Source: Chryseobacterium daecheongense (GTDB lineage Bacteria; Bacteroidota; Bacteroidia; Flavobacteriales; Weeksellaceae). Taken from it: 64,000 bases of DNA. The translations under genes and the position numbers were made by a program. Under the pieces are notes generated by a model. It searched no databases. It was not told the origin of the DNA and saw only the letters and a list, made by a program, of their open reading frames with translations. Of the stretch, positions 8,308 to 16,268 are shown piece by piece (position 1 is the stretch's first letter; each line of letters opens with the position of its first letter). The DNA is taken from assembly GCA_027920525.1 (NCBI GenBank), contig CP115858.1, positions 1,178,001-1,242,000 of the forward strand, given 5' to 3'.

Positions 8308-8456
8308 TTTACTTTTATAATTCTTACATCATTTAGTCTCTTTTCTTCTTGATATTTGTCAAGACTTTTTGAATCAAATGTCAATATTTACTTCCTGATA
8401 ACTTACCATCTTTGTATTCAAGATAAAGGCGTTACTTCAATAGTAATTGAATCATA

Positions 8457-8484
8457 AAATCCATTTCCATACAAGCATGGATTT
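8457..8484. repeat. Inverted repeat AAATCCAT-N12-ATGGATTT
   Basis: Perfect 8-bp arms lie in the gap between the Crp/Fnr gene and the NTF2-like gene, about 60 bp before the latter's start. No T-run follows, so an operator or leader hairpin fits better than a terminator. Confidence 0.45.
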
Positions 8485-8543
8485 ATCAAACCAATGTCTT
8501 ATAACTTTGATATACAATAACATATTAAGTAATTAAAAGTATT

Positions 8544-8966
8544 ATGGAATTATACAGAGAAAATAAAGAAACGCAGCAAGTGCTTGACGGTTTCTTTGGA
8601 GCAACAGCAAAAAATTCCCCTTTAGAGGTTATCCAATACATGGATGAAAATGTAGATTTCTATATTGCAGAATCACCCCACATGCCATGGACAGGAATGA
8701 AGAAAGGAAAGAAAGCTGTATTAAAGGCTTTAGAACAGCTTATTGATGCACACGACACGACTAAAGATAATTTTGAAATGAATCATATTTTCATTGATGG
8801 AAGTGAAGCAGCCGTTTTCGGGAAAGCAGGAAGAACGGTTAAAGGAACAGGTAAGGCCTTTAAGGAAAACTTTTGTATGAAATTTACCATTCATGATGGA
8901 CTGATCACAAAGTTTCTAATGCTTGAAGATTCTCACCTAATTGAAAAAGCGTTTATACAAAATTAA
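8544..8966 (+). CDS. NTF2-like / SnoaL-type protein
   Basis: A 140-residue cytoplasmic protein with the cone-shaped NTF2-like pattern: an N-terminal helix (QQVLDGFFGATAKNSPLEVIQYM), then beta strands (VDFYIAESPHMPWTGMKKGK, AAVFGKAGRTVKGTGKAF, FCMKFTIHDGLITKFLMLED). Members bind or convert small hydrophobic ligands, or act as scalar binding domains. The substrate cannot be told. It is the first gene of a likely operon with the VOC protein 18 bp downstream and the SDR gene. Confidence 0.8.
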   Translation: MELYRENKETQQVLDGFFGATAKNSPLEVIQYMDENVDFYIAESPHMPWTGMKKGKKAVLKALEQLIDAHDTTKDNFEMNHIFIDGSEAAVFGKAGRTVKGTGKAFKENFCMKFTIHDGLITKFLMLEDSHLIEKAFIQN

Positions 8967-8984
8967 GACTTCAATTAATTCAAA

Positions 8985-9596
8985 ATGAAAAATAATTTAA
9001 TGGTAATCATCAAGGCTATGATATTTACAGCTTTGTTTTCTATGCCAAGCTTGCATATATCTGCACAGATACCTGGAGTTTTGGGCATGGATCATATAGG
9101 TTTTAACGTCCCCGATCTCAATGAATCGGTTACTTTTTTTACAGATGTATTGGGCTTTCATAAAGTTTATGAAGAAGGACACTTACCTCTTGATGAAGAT
9201 GCAAAAAAAGCTTTTAATATACGCCAGTCTGCAGAAATCACGCATATTGCCATGCTGCAAACCGGAAATGGCAGCAACATCGAACTGTTTGAATATACAT
9301 CTCCTGAAAGGAATATGAAAAGGCCTATGAACGACGATATCGGTTGGTATCATTTTGCTATTTACACCACAAATATGGATGAAAGCGTAGCATATCTTAA
9401 AGCAAAAAAAGTCCGTATCATAGGCACCCCTATAGAACATAAATCAGGGCCCAATGCAGGACTGACAGGCGTTTATTTTGAAACTCCCTGGGGATTACAA
9501 ATCGAATTAGTTTCTTACCCAAACGGCCTGGCCTATGAAAAAACAAATCCTCAATACAAGTTGTGGTCACCTAAAACGACATCAATAAAAAAGTAA
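8985..9596 (+). CDS. Secreted VOC (glyoxalase/dioxygenase-fold) protein
   Basis: A 203-residue protein with a signal peptide (residues 1-27, ending HISA before Gln). One pair of beta-alpha-beta-beta-beta modules follows: MDHIGFNVPDLNESVTFFTDVLGF and, in the second half, WYHFAIYTTNMDESVAYLKAK...GVYFETPWGLQIELVSYP. Candidate metal ligands are His in MDHIG, Glu in NIELFEY, His in YHFAIY and Glu in QIELVSY. A VOC protein in the periplasm is unusual, as most act in the cytoplasm. It lies between an NTF2-like and an SDR gene, suggesting a small conversion pathway or detoxification. The substrate is unknown. Confidence 0.82.
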   Translation: MKNNLMVIIKAMIFTALFSMPSLHISAQIPGVLGMDHIGFNVPDLNESVTFFTDVLGFHKVYEEGHLPLDEDAKKAFNIRQSAEITHIAMLQTGNGSNIELFEYTSPERNMKRPMNDDIGWYHFAIYTTNMDESVAYLKAKKVRIIGTPIEHKSGPNAGLTGVYFETPWGLQIELVSYPNGLAYEKTNPQYKLWSPKTTSIKK

Positions 9597-9660
9597 ATAT
9601 CATGAATTAATTACTTTCAGTTAATTAAAGACAACATAAGAAAATATCACAACAATCAAA

Positions 9661-10509
9661 ATGACAAAGCCAATAATAGCAGTAGTAACAGGTGCCAGCA
9701 GAGGTGCCGGAAAAGGCATAGCGATAGCTCTTGGAAAAAAAGGAGCTGTAGTATATGTCACAGGTCGTAGTTTGCATAGCCAAAACAACCTTGGTACAAT
9801 TACAGAAACAGCTCATGCTGTAAGTGAAGCAGGAGGACTTGGTATTCCTGTAGCTGTAGACCACACAGATGATAACGCAGTAGCCGGGCTCTTCCAAAAT
9901 ATAAAAAAAGAATATGGAAGACTTGATATTTTAGTCAATAATGCCGCTGATGTGAGTGATGCTATTACTAAAAAGATCCCCTTCTGGGAGAATTCTCTGG
10001 CTCCGGTTAATCTTCTTAATGTAGGTTTAAGATCACATTATGTGAGCAGCTATTATGCTGCTCCTCTGTTAATAGCAAATGGAAGAGGTCTGATAATAAA
10101 TACAGGTCAATATGCAGCTGTAAGTTATTACAATGGTCCGGCTTATGGTGCTCAGAAAGCAGGAGCGGATAAAATGGCAGCAGATATGGCTAAAGAATTA
10201 AAAGCTTATAATGTGGCAGCTAATTCTATATGGATGGGTTTTTTAGATACAGAGCGCGCTCAGGCTTATATTGCTAATCTACCCGATGATGAAAAACCTA
10301 CCATAAAGCGGGAATCTCCGGAATTTACAGGAAGAGTGATTGCAGCCCTCTATGAATATGATAAAATGATGGAGTTATCCGGGCAGGCACTTATAGGTGC
10401 TGAACTTGGGAAAGAGCTTGGAGTTACCGACATTGACGGCAATTATCCCGAATCATTCCGAGATACTTTGGGAAGTCCTCCTGAACTTCATAAGAGCTTA
10501 AAGGATTGA
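9661..10509 (+). CDS. SDR family NAD(P)-dependent oxidoreductase
   Basis: A 282-residue short-chain dehydrogenase. The cofactor loop TGASRGAGKGIA is near residue 11, NNAADV marks strand four, and the catalytic Tyr-Lys pair is in YGAQKAG. In place of the usual catalytic Ser the sequence before it reads INTGQYAAVSYY, so the Ser position may be replaced by Thr or Gly. A C-terminal extension (GKELGVTDIDGNYPESFRDTLGSP) is longer than in classical 250-residue SDRs. Likely cytoplasmic. It is the last gene of the NTF2/VOC/SDR set, 64 bp after the VOC gene, and ends before the terminator at 10552. Confidence 0.88.
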   Translation: MTKPIIAVVTGASRGAGKGIAIALGKKGAVVYVTGRSLHSQNNLGTITETAHAVSEAGGLGIPVAVDHTDDNAVAGLFQNIKKEYGRLDILVNNAADVSDAITKKIPFWENSLAPVNLLNVGLRSHYVSSYYAAPLLIANGRGLIINTGQYAAVSYYNGPAYGAQKAGADKMAADMAKELKAYNVAANSIWMGFLDTERAQAYIANLPDDEKPTIKRESPEFTGRVIAALYEYDKMMELSGQALIGAELGKELGVTDIDGNYPESFRDTLGSPPELHKSLKD

Positions 10510-10551
10510 CGATTACAAATATCGGTTTAAATGAGAAAATAGATCAAACAA

Positions 10552-10580
10552 AAAAGAGAATCACTTTGTGATTCTCTTTT
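10552..10580. terminator. Bidirectional intrinsic terminator
   Basis: The long stem AAAAGAGAATCAC / GTGATTCTCTTTT has a 3-nt loop. It lies between the SDR gene and the convergent initiator-tRNA array, and can stop both transcripts. Confidence 0.88.
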
Positions 10581-10587
10581 GCTTTAG

Positions 10588-10660
<73 letters not shown>

Positions 10661-10666
10661 GTATAT

Positions 10667-10695
10667 TTTTAGAGTGTTTACCGAAAACACTTGCT
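10667..10695 (-). other. Spacer hairpin between initiator tRNA copies 1 and 2
   Basis: The inverted repeat AGTGTTT-ACCGA-AAACACT lies in the spacer. The equivalent spacer between copies 2 and 3 has AGTGCTT / AAGCACT instead, a paired change that keeps the stem. No T-run follows on the transcribed strand. Confidence 0.6.
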
Positions 10696-10698
10696 TAG

Positions 10699-10771
10699 TA
10701 GCGGGAACCGGACTCGAACCGATGACCTTCGGGTTATGAGCCCGACGAGCTGCCTACTGCTCCATCCCGCG
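10699..10771 (-). tRNA. Initiator tRNA-fMet (CAU), copy 2 (D-loop variant)
   Basis: Identical to copy 1 except for one base: + strand G at 10752 where copies 1, 3 and 4 have A. In the tRNA this changes GGTAG to GGCAG in the D loop, around U20, which is usually modified to dihydrouridine. The anticodon stem and C1/U72 mismatch are intact, and CCA is not encoded. Confidence 0.95.
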
Positions 10772-10809
10772 GTGTATTTTTAGAGTGCTTACCGAAAGCA
10801 CTTGCTTAG

Positions 10810-10882
<73 letters not shown>

Positions 10883-10921
10883 GTGTATTTTTTAGAGTGT
10901 TTACCGAAAACACTTGCTTAG

Positions 10922-10994
<73 letters not shown>

Positions 10995-11005
10995 ATATTG
11001 GATTG

Positions 11006-11013
11006 CAAATGTA
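11006..11013 (-). promoter_or_regulatory. -7 promoter box (TACATTTG) of the initiator-tRNA array
   Basis: An exact TAnnTTTG match directly upstream of tRNA copy 4. All four tRNAs are probably one transcript from here to the terminator at 10552-10580. Confidence 0.65.
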
Positions 11014-11083
11014 CGACTTTTTTTTAAAATTCCTAATTTTTCTTTTAAATAAAGGAGTTTTATAAAAACTATACATTTATTTG

Positions 11084-11091
11084 TATCTTTG
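11084..11091 (+). promoter_or_regulatory. -7 promoter box (TATCTTTG) very close to the yciO start
   Basis: An exact TAnnTTTG match ends only 4 nt before the ATG at 11096. If used, the mRNA would start at or next to the start codon. Confidence 0.4.
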
Positions 11092-11095
11092 TTTT

Positions 11096-11707
11096 ATGGC
11101 AAAAATATTAAAAATTTACCCTGACAATCCTCAGGAAAATCTTATTAATGAGGTGGTTAAAACCTTGAATAATGGTGGATTAATTATTTATCCTTCTGAT
11201 ACTATTTATGCATTGGGTTGTAATATTTTTGACATCAAAGCCATGGAAAAACTGGCTCAGATCAAAAAAATGAAGCTGGAAAAAGCCCAGTTTTCAATTA
11301 TTTGTAACGACCTCAGTCACCTTTCGGATTTTACAAGACCCATTGATACTTCCGTATTTCGATTTTTAAAAAGCCACCTTCCCGGACCTTTTACATTTAT
11401 TCTGGATGCCAACAAAAGTGTTCCTCTGGCTTATAAAGGACATAAAACAATCGGTATCCGTGTTCCAGACCACTCCATTCCTCAGCTGATTGTTGAAAAA
11501 TTGGGACATCCGATTGCTTCTACCTCTATCAGGGATGAAGATGAAGTGATCGAATACTCTACCGATCCGGAACTCATCGCTGAAAAATATGATCATCTGG
11601 TGGATATTGTTATAGATTCAGGATACGGAGACAATGTAGCTTCTACTATTGTAGATCTTACTTCCGGAGAACCTGAAGTAATCAGACAGGGAAAAGGGAT
11701 TATATAA
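11096..11707 (+). CDS. yciO: YciO-like member of the Sua5/YrdC/YciO family
   Basis: A 203-residue cytoplasmic protein from MAKILKIYPDNPQ. An in-frame ATG at 11081 would place the start upstream of the TATCTTTG box and is rejected. It shows the YrdC-fold pattern: GGLIIYPSDTIYALGC, LPGPFTFILDANKSVP, KTIGIRVPDH. The opening YPDNPQENLIN and overall layout resemble E. coli YciO. The SxN motif that TsaC uses for threonylcarbamoyl-AMP synthesis (STSAN type) reads STSIRDED here, so the Asn is missing. I therefore prefer a YciO role, RNA- or nucleotide-binding of unclear function, over the essential t6A synthase, although pipelines will label it L-threonylcarbamoyladenylate synthase. Confidence 0.8.
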   Translation: MAKILKIYPDNPQENLINEVVKTLNNGGLIIYPSDTIYALGCNIFDIKAMEKLAQIKKMKLEKAQFSIICNDLSHLSDFTRPIDTSVFRFLKSHLPGPFTFILDANKSVPLAYKGHKTIGIRVPDHSIPQLIVEKLGHPIASTSIRDEDEVIEYSTDPELIAEKYDHLVDIVIDSGYGDNVASTIVDLTSGEPEVIRQGKGII

Positions 11708-11722
11708 GTTCTCTAAATAGAA

Positions 11723-11763
11723 GTTAGAAATTAGAGGTTAGAGGTTAGAGGTTAGAGATTAGG
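11723..11763. repeat. Tandem 7-bp repeats (TTAGAGG)
   Basis: Three perfect TTAGAGG units and a fourth TTAGAGA are flanked by degenerate copies. It is the same unit as at 2668-2695 but in the opposite orientation, directly after the yciO stop codon. Confidence 0.8.
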
Positions 11764-11877
11764 AAGAAACTAAAAATGGGATATATTTCCGGATTTCCCC
11801 AATAACGATTATTATCCAACATTAAATATATATTGTTTATTATATACCTCTCACTGAGGTTCTTATTATATTATTTT

Positions 11878-12636
11878 ATGAAAATCATTACATCACCGGC
11901 TAAATTAATGAACGTAGAAAACTCAACTGACCTGTTGAGATCCACTACCCCGAAATTCATTGAAGAGGCAGAATTTATACAATCATTTTTAAAACATAAA
12001 TCACCTAAGTATCTTTCCGAACTCATGGAGATCTCTCCTAAGCTGGCAGATGAAAACTGGGAAAGAAATCAAAACTGGAAAGCAAATCCAAAGCCTAAAG
12101 AATCTGCACCGGCTATGTTTGCGTTCACCGGAGAAGTATACAGAGGGCTGGATGCCAAAACCCTGGATAAAAGTGCCGTGGATTATCTGCAGAAAAATTA
12201 CAGAATGCTTTCAGGTCTTTATGGCTTGTTAAAACCTTCTGATAAAGTCATGTTGTACCGACTTGAAATGGGCCGTCATTTTGAATTTGATCAATACAAA
12301 AATCTATATGAGTTCTGGAGAGAGAAAATTACAGATCAGCTGAACTCAGAAATGAAGAAAAATGAGATTCTGCTTCAACTGGCAAGTAATGAATATGGAA
12401 AAGTAATTGACCGGAAAAAACTGAACCATAAAGTAATTGATTTCGATTTTTATGAATTAAAAGACGGAAAATTAAAAACGATTGTTGTGTATACCAAACA
12501 CGCCAGAGGTCTTGTTGTAAGATTCTGTGCTGAAACCAATGCCCAAACGCTGGACGATGTTAAAGCCTTTAATTATGAAGGTTATATGATCGACGAAGAA
12601 AAATCTACAGATACCAAATTGGTTTTTACAAGATAA
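11878..12636 (+). CDS. yaaA: Peroxide stress protein YaaA (DUF328)
   Basis: A 252-residue protein starting MKIITSPAKLMN, the family's invariant opening. Upstream in-frame codons (MFIIYLSLRF...) look like translated AT-rich leader. Family signatures are present: FTGEVYRGLDA, YRMLSGLYGLLKPSD, YRLEMG and LASNEYGKVID. In E. coli YaaA lowers free intracellular iron during hydrogen peroxide stress and binds DNA. It is cytoplasmic. The stop codon is followed at once by the prmC ATG, so the two are co-transcribed and probably translationally coupled. A small hairpin (ACCTC-tcact-GAGGT) lies at 11846-11860 in the leader. Confidence 0.93.
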   Translation: MKIITSPAKLMNVENSTDLLRSTTPKFIEEAEFIQSFLKHKSPKYLSELMEISPKLADENWERNQNWKANPKPKESAPAMFAFTGEVYRGLDAKTLDKSAVDYLQKNYRMLSGLYGLLKPSDKVMLYRLEMGRHFEFDQYKNLYEFWREKITDQLNSEMKKNEILLQLASNEYGKVIDRKKLNHKVIDFDFYELKDGKLKTIVVYTKHARGLVVRFCAETNAQTLDDVKAFNYEGYMIDEEKSTDTKLVFTR

Positions 12637-13485
12637 ATGACAATTTCAGAATTTAAAATCCATTTCAAAAAAGAGCTGAGTGATCTGTATACAGCATCTG
12701 AAAGTGCTTTCCTGTTTTCTGTTTTTGTTGAAAAATTAATCGGATTTGATCAGTTCCAGCAAAGACGGTTTTCTCATCAGGAGTTGCTATCTGATGATGA
12801 AAAAGAGCTTCAGAAAATAACCGCAGAGCTAAAAACCGGTAAACCTTACCAACATATCCTAGGTGAAACGGAATTTTATGGGATGACATTTTTTGTGAAC
12901 GAAAATGTTTTAATACCACGCCCCGAAACAGAAGAACTGCTTGAGATAGCCATTGATACAATCCAAAGGTCGTTTTCTGAACAGAAAGATCTTAAGATTC
13001 TTGATATTGGTACAGGAAGCGGAGTTATTCCTTTGGTTCTTAAAAAACATTTTCCGGATGCCGATGTTTCATCTATAGATTTTTCAGAAGCAGCTTTAGA
13101 AACAGCAAGAAGAAATGCTGTTTTTCATGGGCTGGATGTTCGTTTTATGTATGGTGACTATCTGAATTTTAAGCTTACTGAAAATTATGATGTCATTATT
13201 TCCAATCCTCCTTACATCGGGATTGAAGAAGAAGTTGAAATTGAATATTCTGTGAAAGGATTTGAACCACAAATGGCACTCTTCTCTCCTACTTCTGATG
13301 CTTTGATCTTTTACAGGAAAATCGCTGAAGACTCGAAAAAGAACCTGAACGGAAACGGATTGTTATTTTTAGAAATTAATCAAAAATTAGGGGCAGAAAC
13401 CCTGGAGCTTTATTCTTTCTTTTCGGAGGCTCATCTTGTAAAAGATTTGTCTGGAAATGACAGGTTTATAACGGGAAAAAGATAG
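12637..13485 (+). CDS. prmC: Peptide chain release factor N5-glutamine methyltransferase (PrmC/HemK)
   Basis: A 282-residue enzyme that methylates the GGQ glutamine of release factors RF1 and RF2 with S-adenosylmethionine. The N-terminal helical domain (residues 1-80) is followed by the linker PRPETEELLE, the SAM-binding motif DIGTGSG (123-129) and the catalytic/substrate motif N190-P-P-Y193. This is the full family length. The gene abuts yaaA with no spacer. It may end at a downstream boundary before the CHMI-like gene, which has its own TATCTTTA box near 13514. Confidence 0.94.
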   Translation: MTISEFKIHFKKELSDLYTASESAFLFSVFVEKLIGFDQFQQRRFSHQELLSDDEKELQKITAELKTGKPYQHILGETEFYGMTFFVNENVLIPRPETEELLEIAIDTIQRSFSEQKDLKILDIGTGSGVIPLVLKKHFPDADVSSIDFSEAALETARRNAVFHGLDVRFMYGDYLNFKLTENYDVIISNPPYIGIEEEVEIEYSVKGFEPQMALFSPTSDALIFYRKIAEDSKKNLNGNGLLFLEINQKLGAETLELYSFFSEAHLVKDLSGNDRFITGKR

Positions 13486-13541
13486 GATTCCGTTATTTTC
13501 GGTTTTAAGTTCTGTATCTTTAGCTCAAATTTCAAATAACC

Positions 13542-13928
13542 ATGCCACATTTTATCATAGATTGCTCAGAAAATATTTTAGATCAGAAATCTCCCGGTGA
13601 AATAATGAATGCAGTTTACGAGACTGCAGAAAACTCCGGACTTTTTGCAAAAGGAGACATCAAAGTGAGATTAACGCCTTTTAAATATTATAAGATGGAT
13701 GATGGAAAGGAAAGCTTTATCCATATTTTCGGAAATATTATGGGAGGAAGAACTATAGAACAAAAGGCCAGCTTATCCAGACAAATAATAGAACGACTGA
13801 ACCTGATGTTTCCGGATATACCTATTCTGTCTATCAATATACAGGAGTTTGAAGCAGCGACTTATTGCAATAAATCTTTAATCAACCCTGCAAATATGAA
13901 TAAGGACAGACATTTTCCTGGTCACTGA
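13542..13928 (+). CDS. 5-carboxymethyl-2-hydroxymuconate delta-isomerase (CHMI)-like tautomerase
   Basis: A 128-residue protein of the tautomerase superfamily. Met1 is followed by Pro2 (MPHFIIDCSENI), which becomes the catalytic N-terminal base. The pattern FIHIFGNIMGGRTIEQK and the end AATYCNKSLINP match the CHMI branch. In E. coli the enzyme belongs to homoprotocatechuate breakdown, but no other gene of that pathway is in the window. An orphan tautomerase with another substrate is therefore equally possible. Cytoplasmic, likely a trimer. Confidence 0.85.
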   Translation: MPHFIIDCSENILDQKSPGEIMNAVYETAENSGLFAKGDIKVRLTPFKYYKMDDGKESFIHIFGNIMGGRTIEQKASLSRQIIERLNLMFPDIPILSINIQEFEAATYCNKSLINPANMNKDRHFPGH

Positions 13929-14015
13929 TATTTTTTAAACGAAACAATATTTAGCATAATACTTGTTTCCTTTACACATCAATAAGCAAACTTTTACGTC
14001 AAAAATTAAATAATC

Positions 14016-14375
14016 ATGGAACTTAAAGCTCACCAGGTCAATGGTATCAAAGTAGCGGAAGTGATTTCCGACAACCACGTGATAAAATCAGCACAGGACG
14101 GTATCGATCTATTAGGTAACGCCTACTATCAGGGGTTTGATAAGGTGATTATCTATGAGAAAAATATAACCCCGGAATTCTTTGACCTCAAGACTAAAAT
14201 TGCCGGCGATATTCTCCAGAAGTTCTCCAATTACAGAATGGGATTAGCCATTATAGGAGATTTTAGTCAATATGAAAGTAAAAGTATGAAAGATTTTATT
14301 TTTGAAAGCAATAAAACCAGGCATATTAATTTTGTTGAAACGTTGAAAGAGGCTTTGGAGAAGTTTTCAAAGTAG
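14016..14375 (+). CDS. DUF4180 domain protein
   Basis: A 119-residue protein matching the DUF4180 pattern: an early IKVAEVISDN strand, DGIDLLGNAYYQGFDKVIIYEKNITPEFFDLKTKIAGDILQKFSNYRMGLAIIGDF (in parts) and a conserved end (FIFESNKTRHINFV). Its function is unknown; the fold resembles STAS/SpoIIAA-like domains. Its last 50 bp overlap, tail to tail, with the end of the epimerase gene on the other strand. Confidence 0.85.
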   Translation: MELKAHQVNGIKVAEVISDNHVIKSAQDGIDLLGNAYYQGFDKVIIYEKNITPEFFDLKTKIAGDILQKFSNYRMGLAIIGDFSQYESKSMKDFIFESNKTRHINFVETLKEALEKFSK

Positions 14376-15342
14376 TATATTCTTTATTCTGAAAAAAATC
14401 TATCGCATCGGCAATTGCTTTATCTACGGACTGGTATTCCAGGTTTAATTGTTCTATTGACTTGCAGTTGGTATAATAATTATCTATTCTCAAAGCTTTC
14501 ATGTTGGGTGAGCTTAGATTCGTCTTTACATTCAGTGATCTTAGTAAATCCCCTGTTATTCCCAAAAGTATCAGAATGAAATCCGGAAGTGGAAGCAATA
14601 AAGGGTTTTGATGGGTAATCAGATTTACTTTTTTAAAGAAGTCTTTATATTTTAAATTCTCATGCCCTAAAAGATATCGCTCTCCGTTTTTTCCCCTTTC
14701 GATGGCATTAACAATCCCAAAGGCAACGTCTTCCACATGAACAAAATTCTTTCCTCCGGATGGGTAAAAAACCAGATTTTTTTTCCATACCCAATAAATA
14801 ATTTTCCCCGAGCTGGGCTTCCAGTCATAAGGCCCGATCATAAACGTCGGATTTAGAATAACAACTTCAGTGGTTTTGTTGTTTCGGAAAAGAAAACCCT
14901 CAGCTTCTGATTTACTTCGGGCATAATAAGATTTTGTGAAGGGATATTTTTGACCGGAGCTTTCATGACCTAATTCGTCAAGATTCCCATATCCCATCGT
15001 ATTCGCAGTACTTACAAATAAGAACTTTTTAACCCCGGCTTCAACTGACTGTGAAAACAAATGAACCACGGCATCATAATTTGTTTTTCTGTATTCCCCA
15101 TAGGAAAGCAGATCCTGCCCAGTTTCAGCAGCAATATGAATGACGAAATCCACCAGTTTAAGATGCGAGGAAACATCAGAAAACAAACTTCCCTCAACTA
15201 ACCGGAGGTTTTCATCTTCCTGACCATAATAGCGACTTTTCTGCCGCACCAAAGCAATAACAAAATAACCATCTCTTAATAATTTTTTAACAACATGAGT
15301 TCCTAAAAGCCCGGTACTACCGGTAACAAAAACTTTTTTCAT
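14326..15342 (-). CDS. NAD-dependent epimerase/dehydratase family protein
   Basis: A 338-residue extended SDR. The NAD loop GSTGLLGTHVV lies at residues 7-17, and the catalytic Tyr-x-x-x-Lys is in SYYARSKSEAEGF. The middle ILNPTFMIGPYDWKPSSGK is typical of dihydroflavonol reductase-like or sugar epimerase members. Likely cytoplasmic. The start overlaps the stop of the upstream SDR gene by 4 bp (ATGA), so the two are translationally coupled and may act in one pathway. The 3' end overlaps the convergent DUF4180 gene by 50 bp. The substrate is unknown. Confidence 0.88.
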   Translation of the reverse strand: MKKVFVTGSTGLLGTHVVKKLLRDGYFVIALVRQKSRYYGQEDENLRLVEGSLFSDVSSHLKLVDFVIHIAAETGQDLLSYGEYRKTNYDAVVHLFSQSVEAGVKKFLFVSTANTMGYGNLDELGHESSGQKYPFTKSYYARSKSEAEGFLFRNNKTTEVVILNPTFMIGPYDWKPSSGKIIYWVWKKNLVFYPSGGKNFVHVEDVAFGIVNAIERGKNGERYLLGHENLKYKDFFKKVNLITHQNPLLLPLPDFILILLGITGDLLRSLNVKTNLSSPNMKALRIDNYYTNCKSIEQLNLEYQSVDKAIADAIDFFQNKEYTTLKTSPKPLSTFQQN

Positions 15343-16124
15343 GCTTCTATTTCTTTTTTTATTGCATTCGTCATCAAAGGTAATTTAATCCAGATGGGCA
15401 ATATCTTCATTACCAGCCAACTTATAGGATTAACCATGATGACAGAATCTCTTTTGAATAGCTGATTGACACATCGTGCAGCCACCTTATTAGGATCAAG
15501 CAAAGTCAGTTTTCCTAAAAAACCCTGTTTTTCAATTCTTTCGCAGACATCTTTATTGGTTTTCATCGCTCCCGGATTCACAACACTCACAAAAACATTG
15601 GTATCTTTTAGTTCCTCATGTAATCCCCTGGAAAAGGAATGGATAAATGTTTTGGAGGCGGGATAAACCGTTTTAAAACCAATCGGTGAAAATGCAGCCA
15701 TGCTGGAAACATTTAAAATATAAGCTTTGGGTTGTTTCAAAAGATTAGGCAACAGCTGATGGGTCATTAAAGAAGTAGCCATAACATTGACCTGTAATAT
15801 CGTATTGATATAATCAGGCGTAGCATCCACAAATTTTCGGGTTCCTCCCAGACCGGCATTATTAATTAAAATGTAGATATTAAAAGACCTGTTCAGCTCC
15901 TCTGTTATCTGCATTACATTTTCATTTACAGAAAGATCAATTTCATAATAATGTGTTTTTACATAATAGGTTTCTGCTATTTTTTCACTTAAATGAGCCA
16001 CATTCTGACCAGGCAGACTGATAAGAATAACATTGATCTTCTTTTTAGCCAGATGCTCGACAAACGCCTTGCCTAATCCCTGACTTGCTCCCGTTACAAC
16101 AGCAAATGATTCTTTAGTATCCAT
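15339..16124 (-). CDS. SDR family NAD(P)-dependent oxidoreductase
   Basis: A 261-residue short-chain dehydrogenase. The motifs are TGASQGLGKAF near residue 12, NNAGLGG, the Ser-Tyr-Lys set in LNVSSMAAF and YPASKTF, and PGAMKT. The hydrophobic C-terminal region (ISWLVMKILPIWIKLPLMTNA) suggests membrane association, as in 3-ketoacyl or retinol-type SDRs. It is the first gene of a two-gene operon with the epimerase. A TACATTTG -7 box lies at 16141-16148, 16 nt before the ATG. The AraC-type gene upstream on the same strand may regulate it. Confidence 0.9.
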   Translation of the reverse strand: MDTKESFAVVTGASQGLGKAFVEHLAKKKINVILISLPGQNVAHLSEKIAETYYVKTHYYEIDLSVNENVMQITEELNRSFNIYILINNAGLGGTRKFVDATPDYINTILQVNVMATSLMTHQLLPNLLKQPKAYILNVSSMAAFSPIGFKTVYPASKTFIHSFSRGLHEELKDTNVFVSVVNPGAMKTNKDVCERIEKQGFLGKLTLLDPNKVAARCVNQLFKRDSVIMVNPISWLVMKILPIWIKLPLMTNAIKKEIEA

Positions 16125-16140
16125 GATAAAAATTATGGTA

Positions 16141-16148
16141 CAAATGTA
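16141..16148 (-). promoter_or_regulatory. -7 promoter box (TACATTTG) of the SDR/epimerase operon
   Basis: On the minus strand this reads TACATTTG and lies 16 nt upstream of the ATG at 16124. Confidence 0.6.
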
Positions 16149-16268
16149 TCTTTATGAAGAGCCTTTTTTGTTCCATCTTATATGACTGAACACATTTAAG
16201 CACAAATCATAAACAATTTAAAATCAATATGATAAAAGTAAAAAAGGTTAAAATTTATAAACCTGAAC

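Noticed and set aside
13542-13928. Start of a homoprotocatechuate catabolic operon at the CHMI-like gene
   Set aside because: None of the other pathway genes is nearby.
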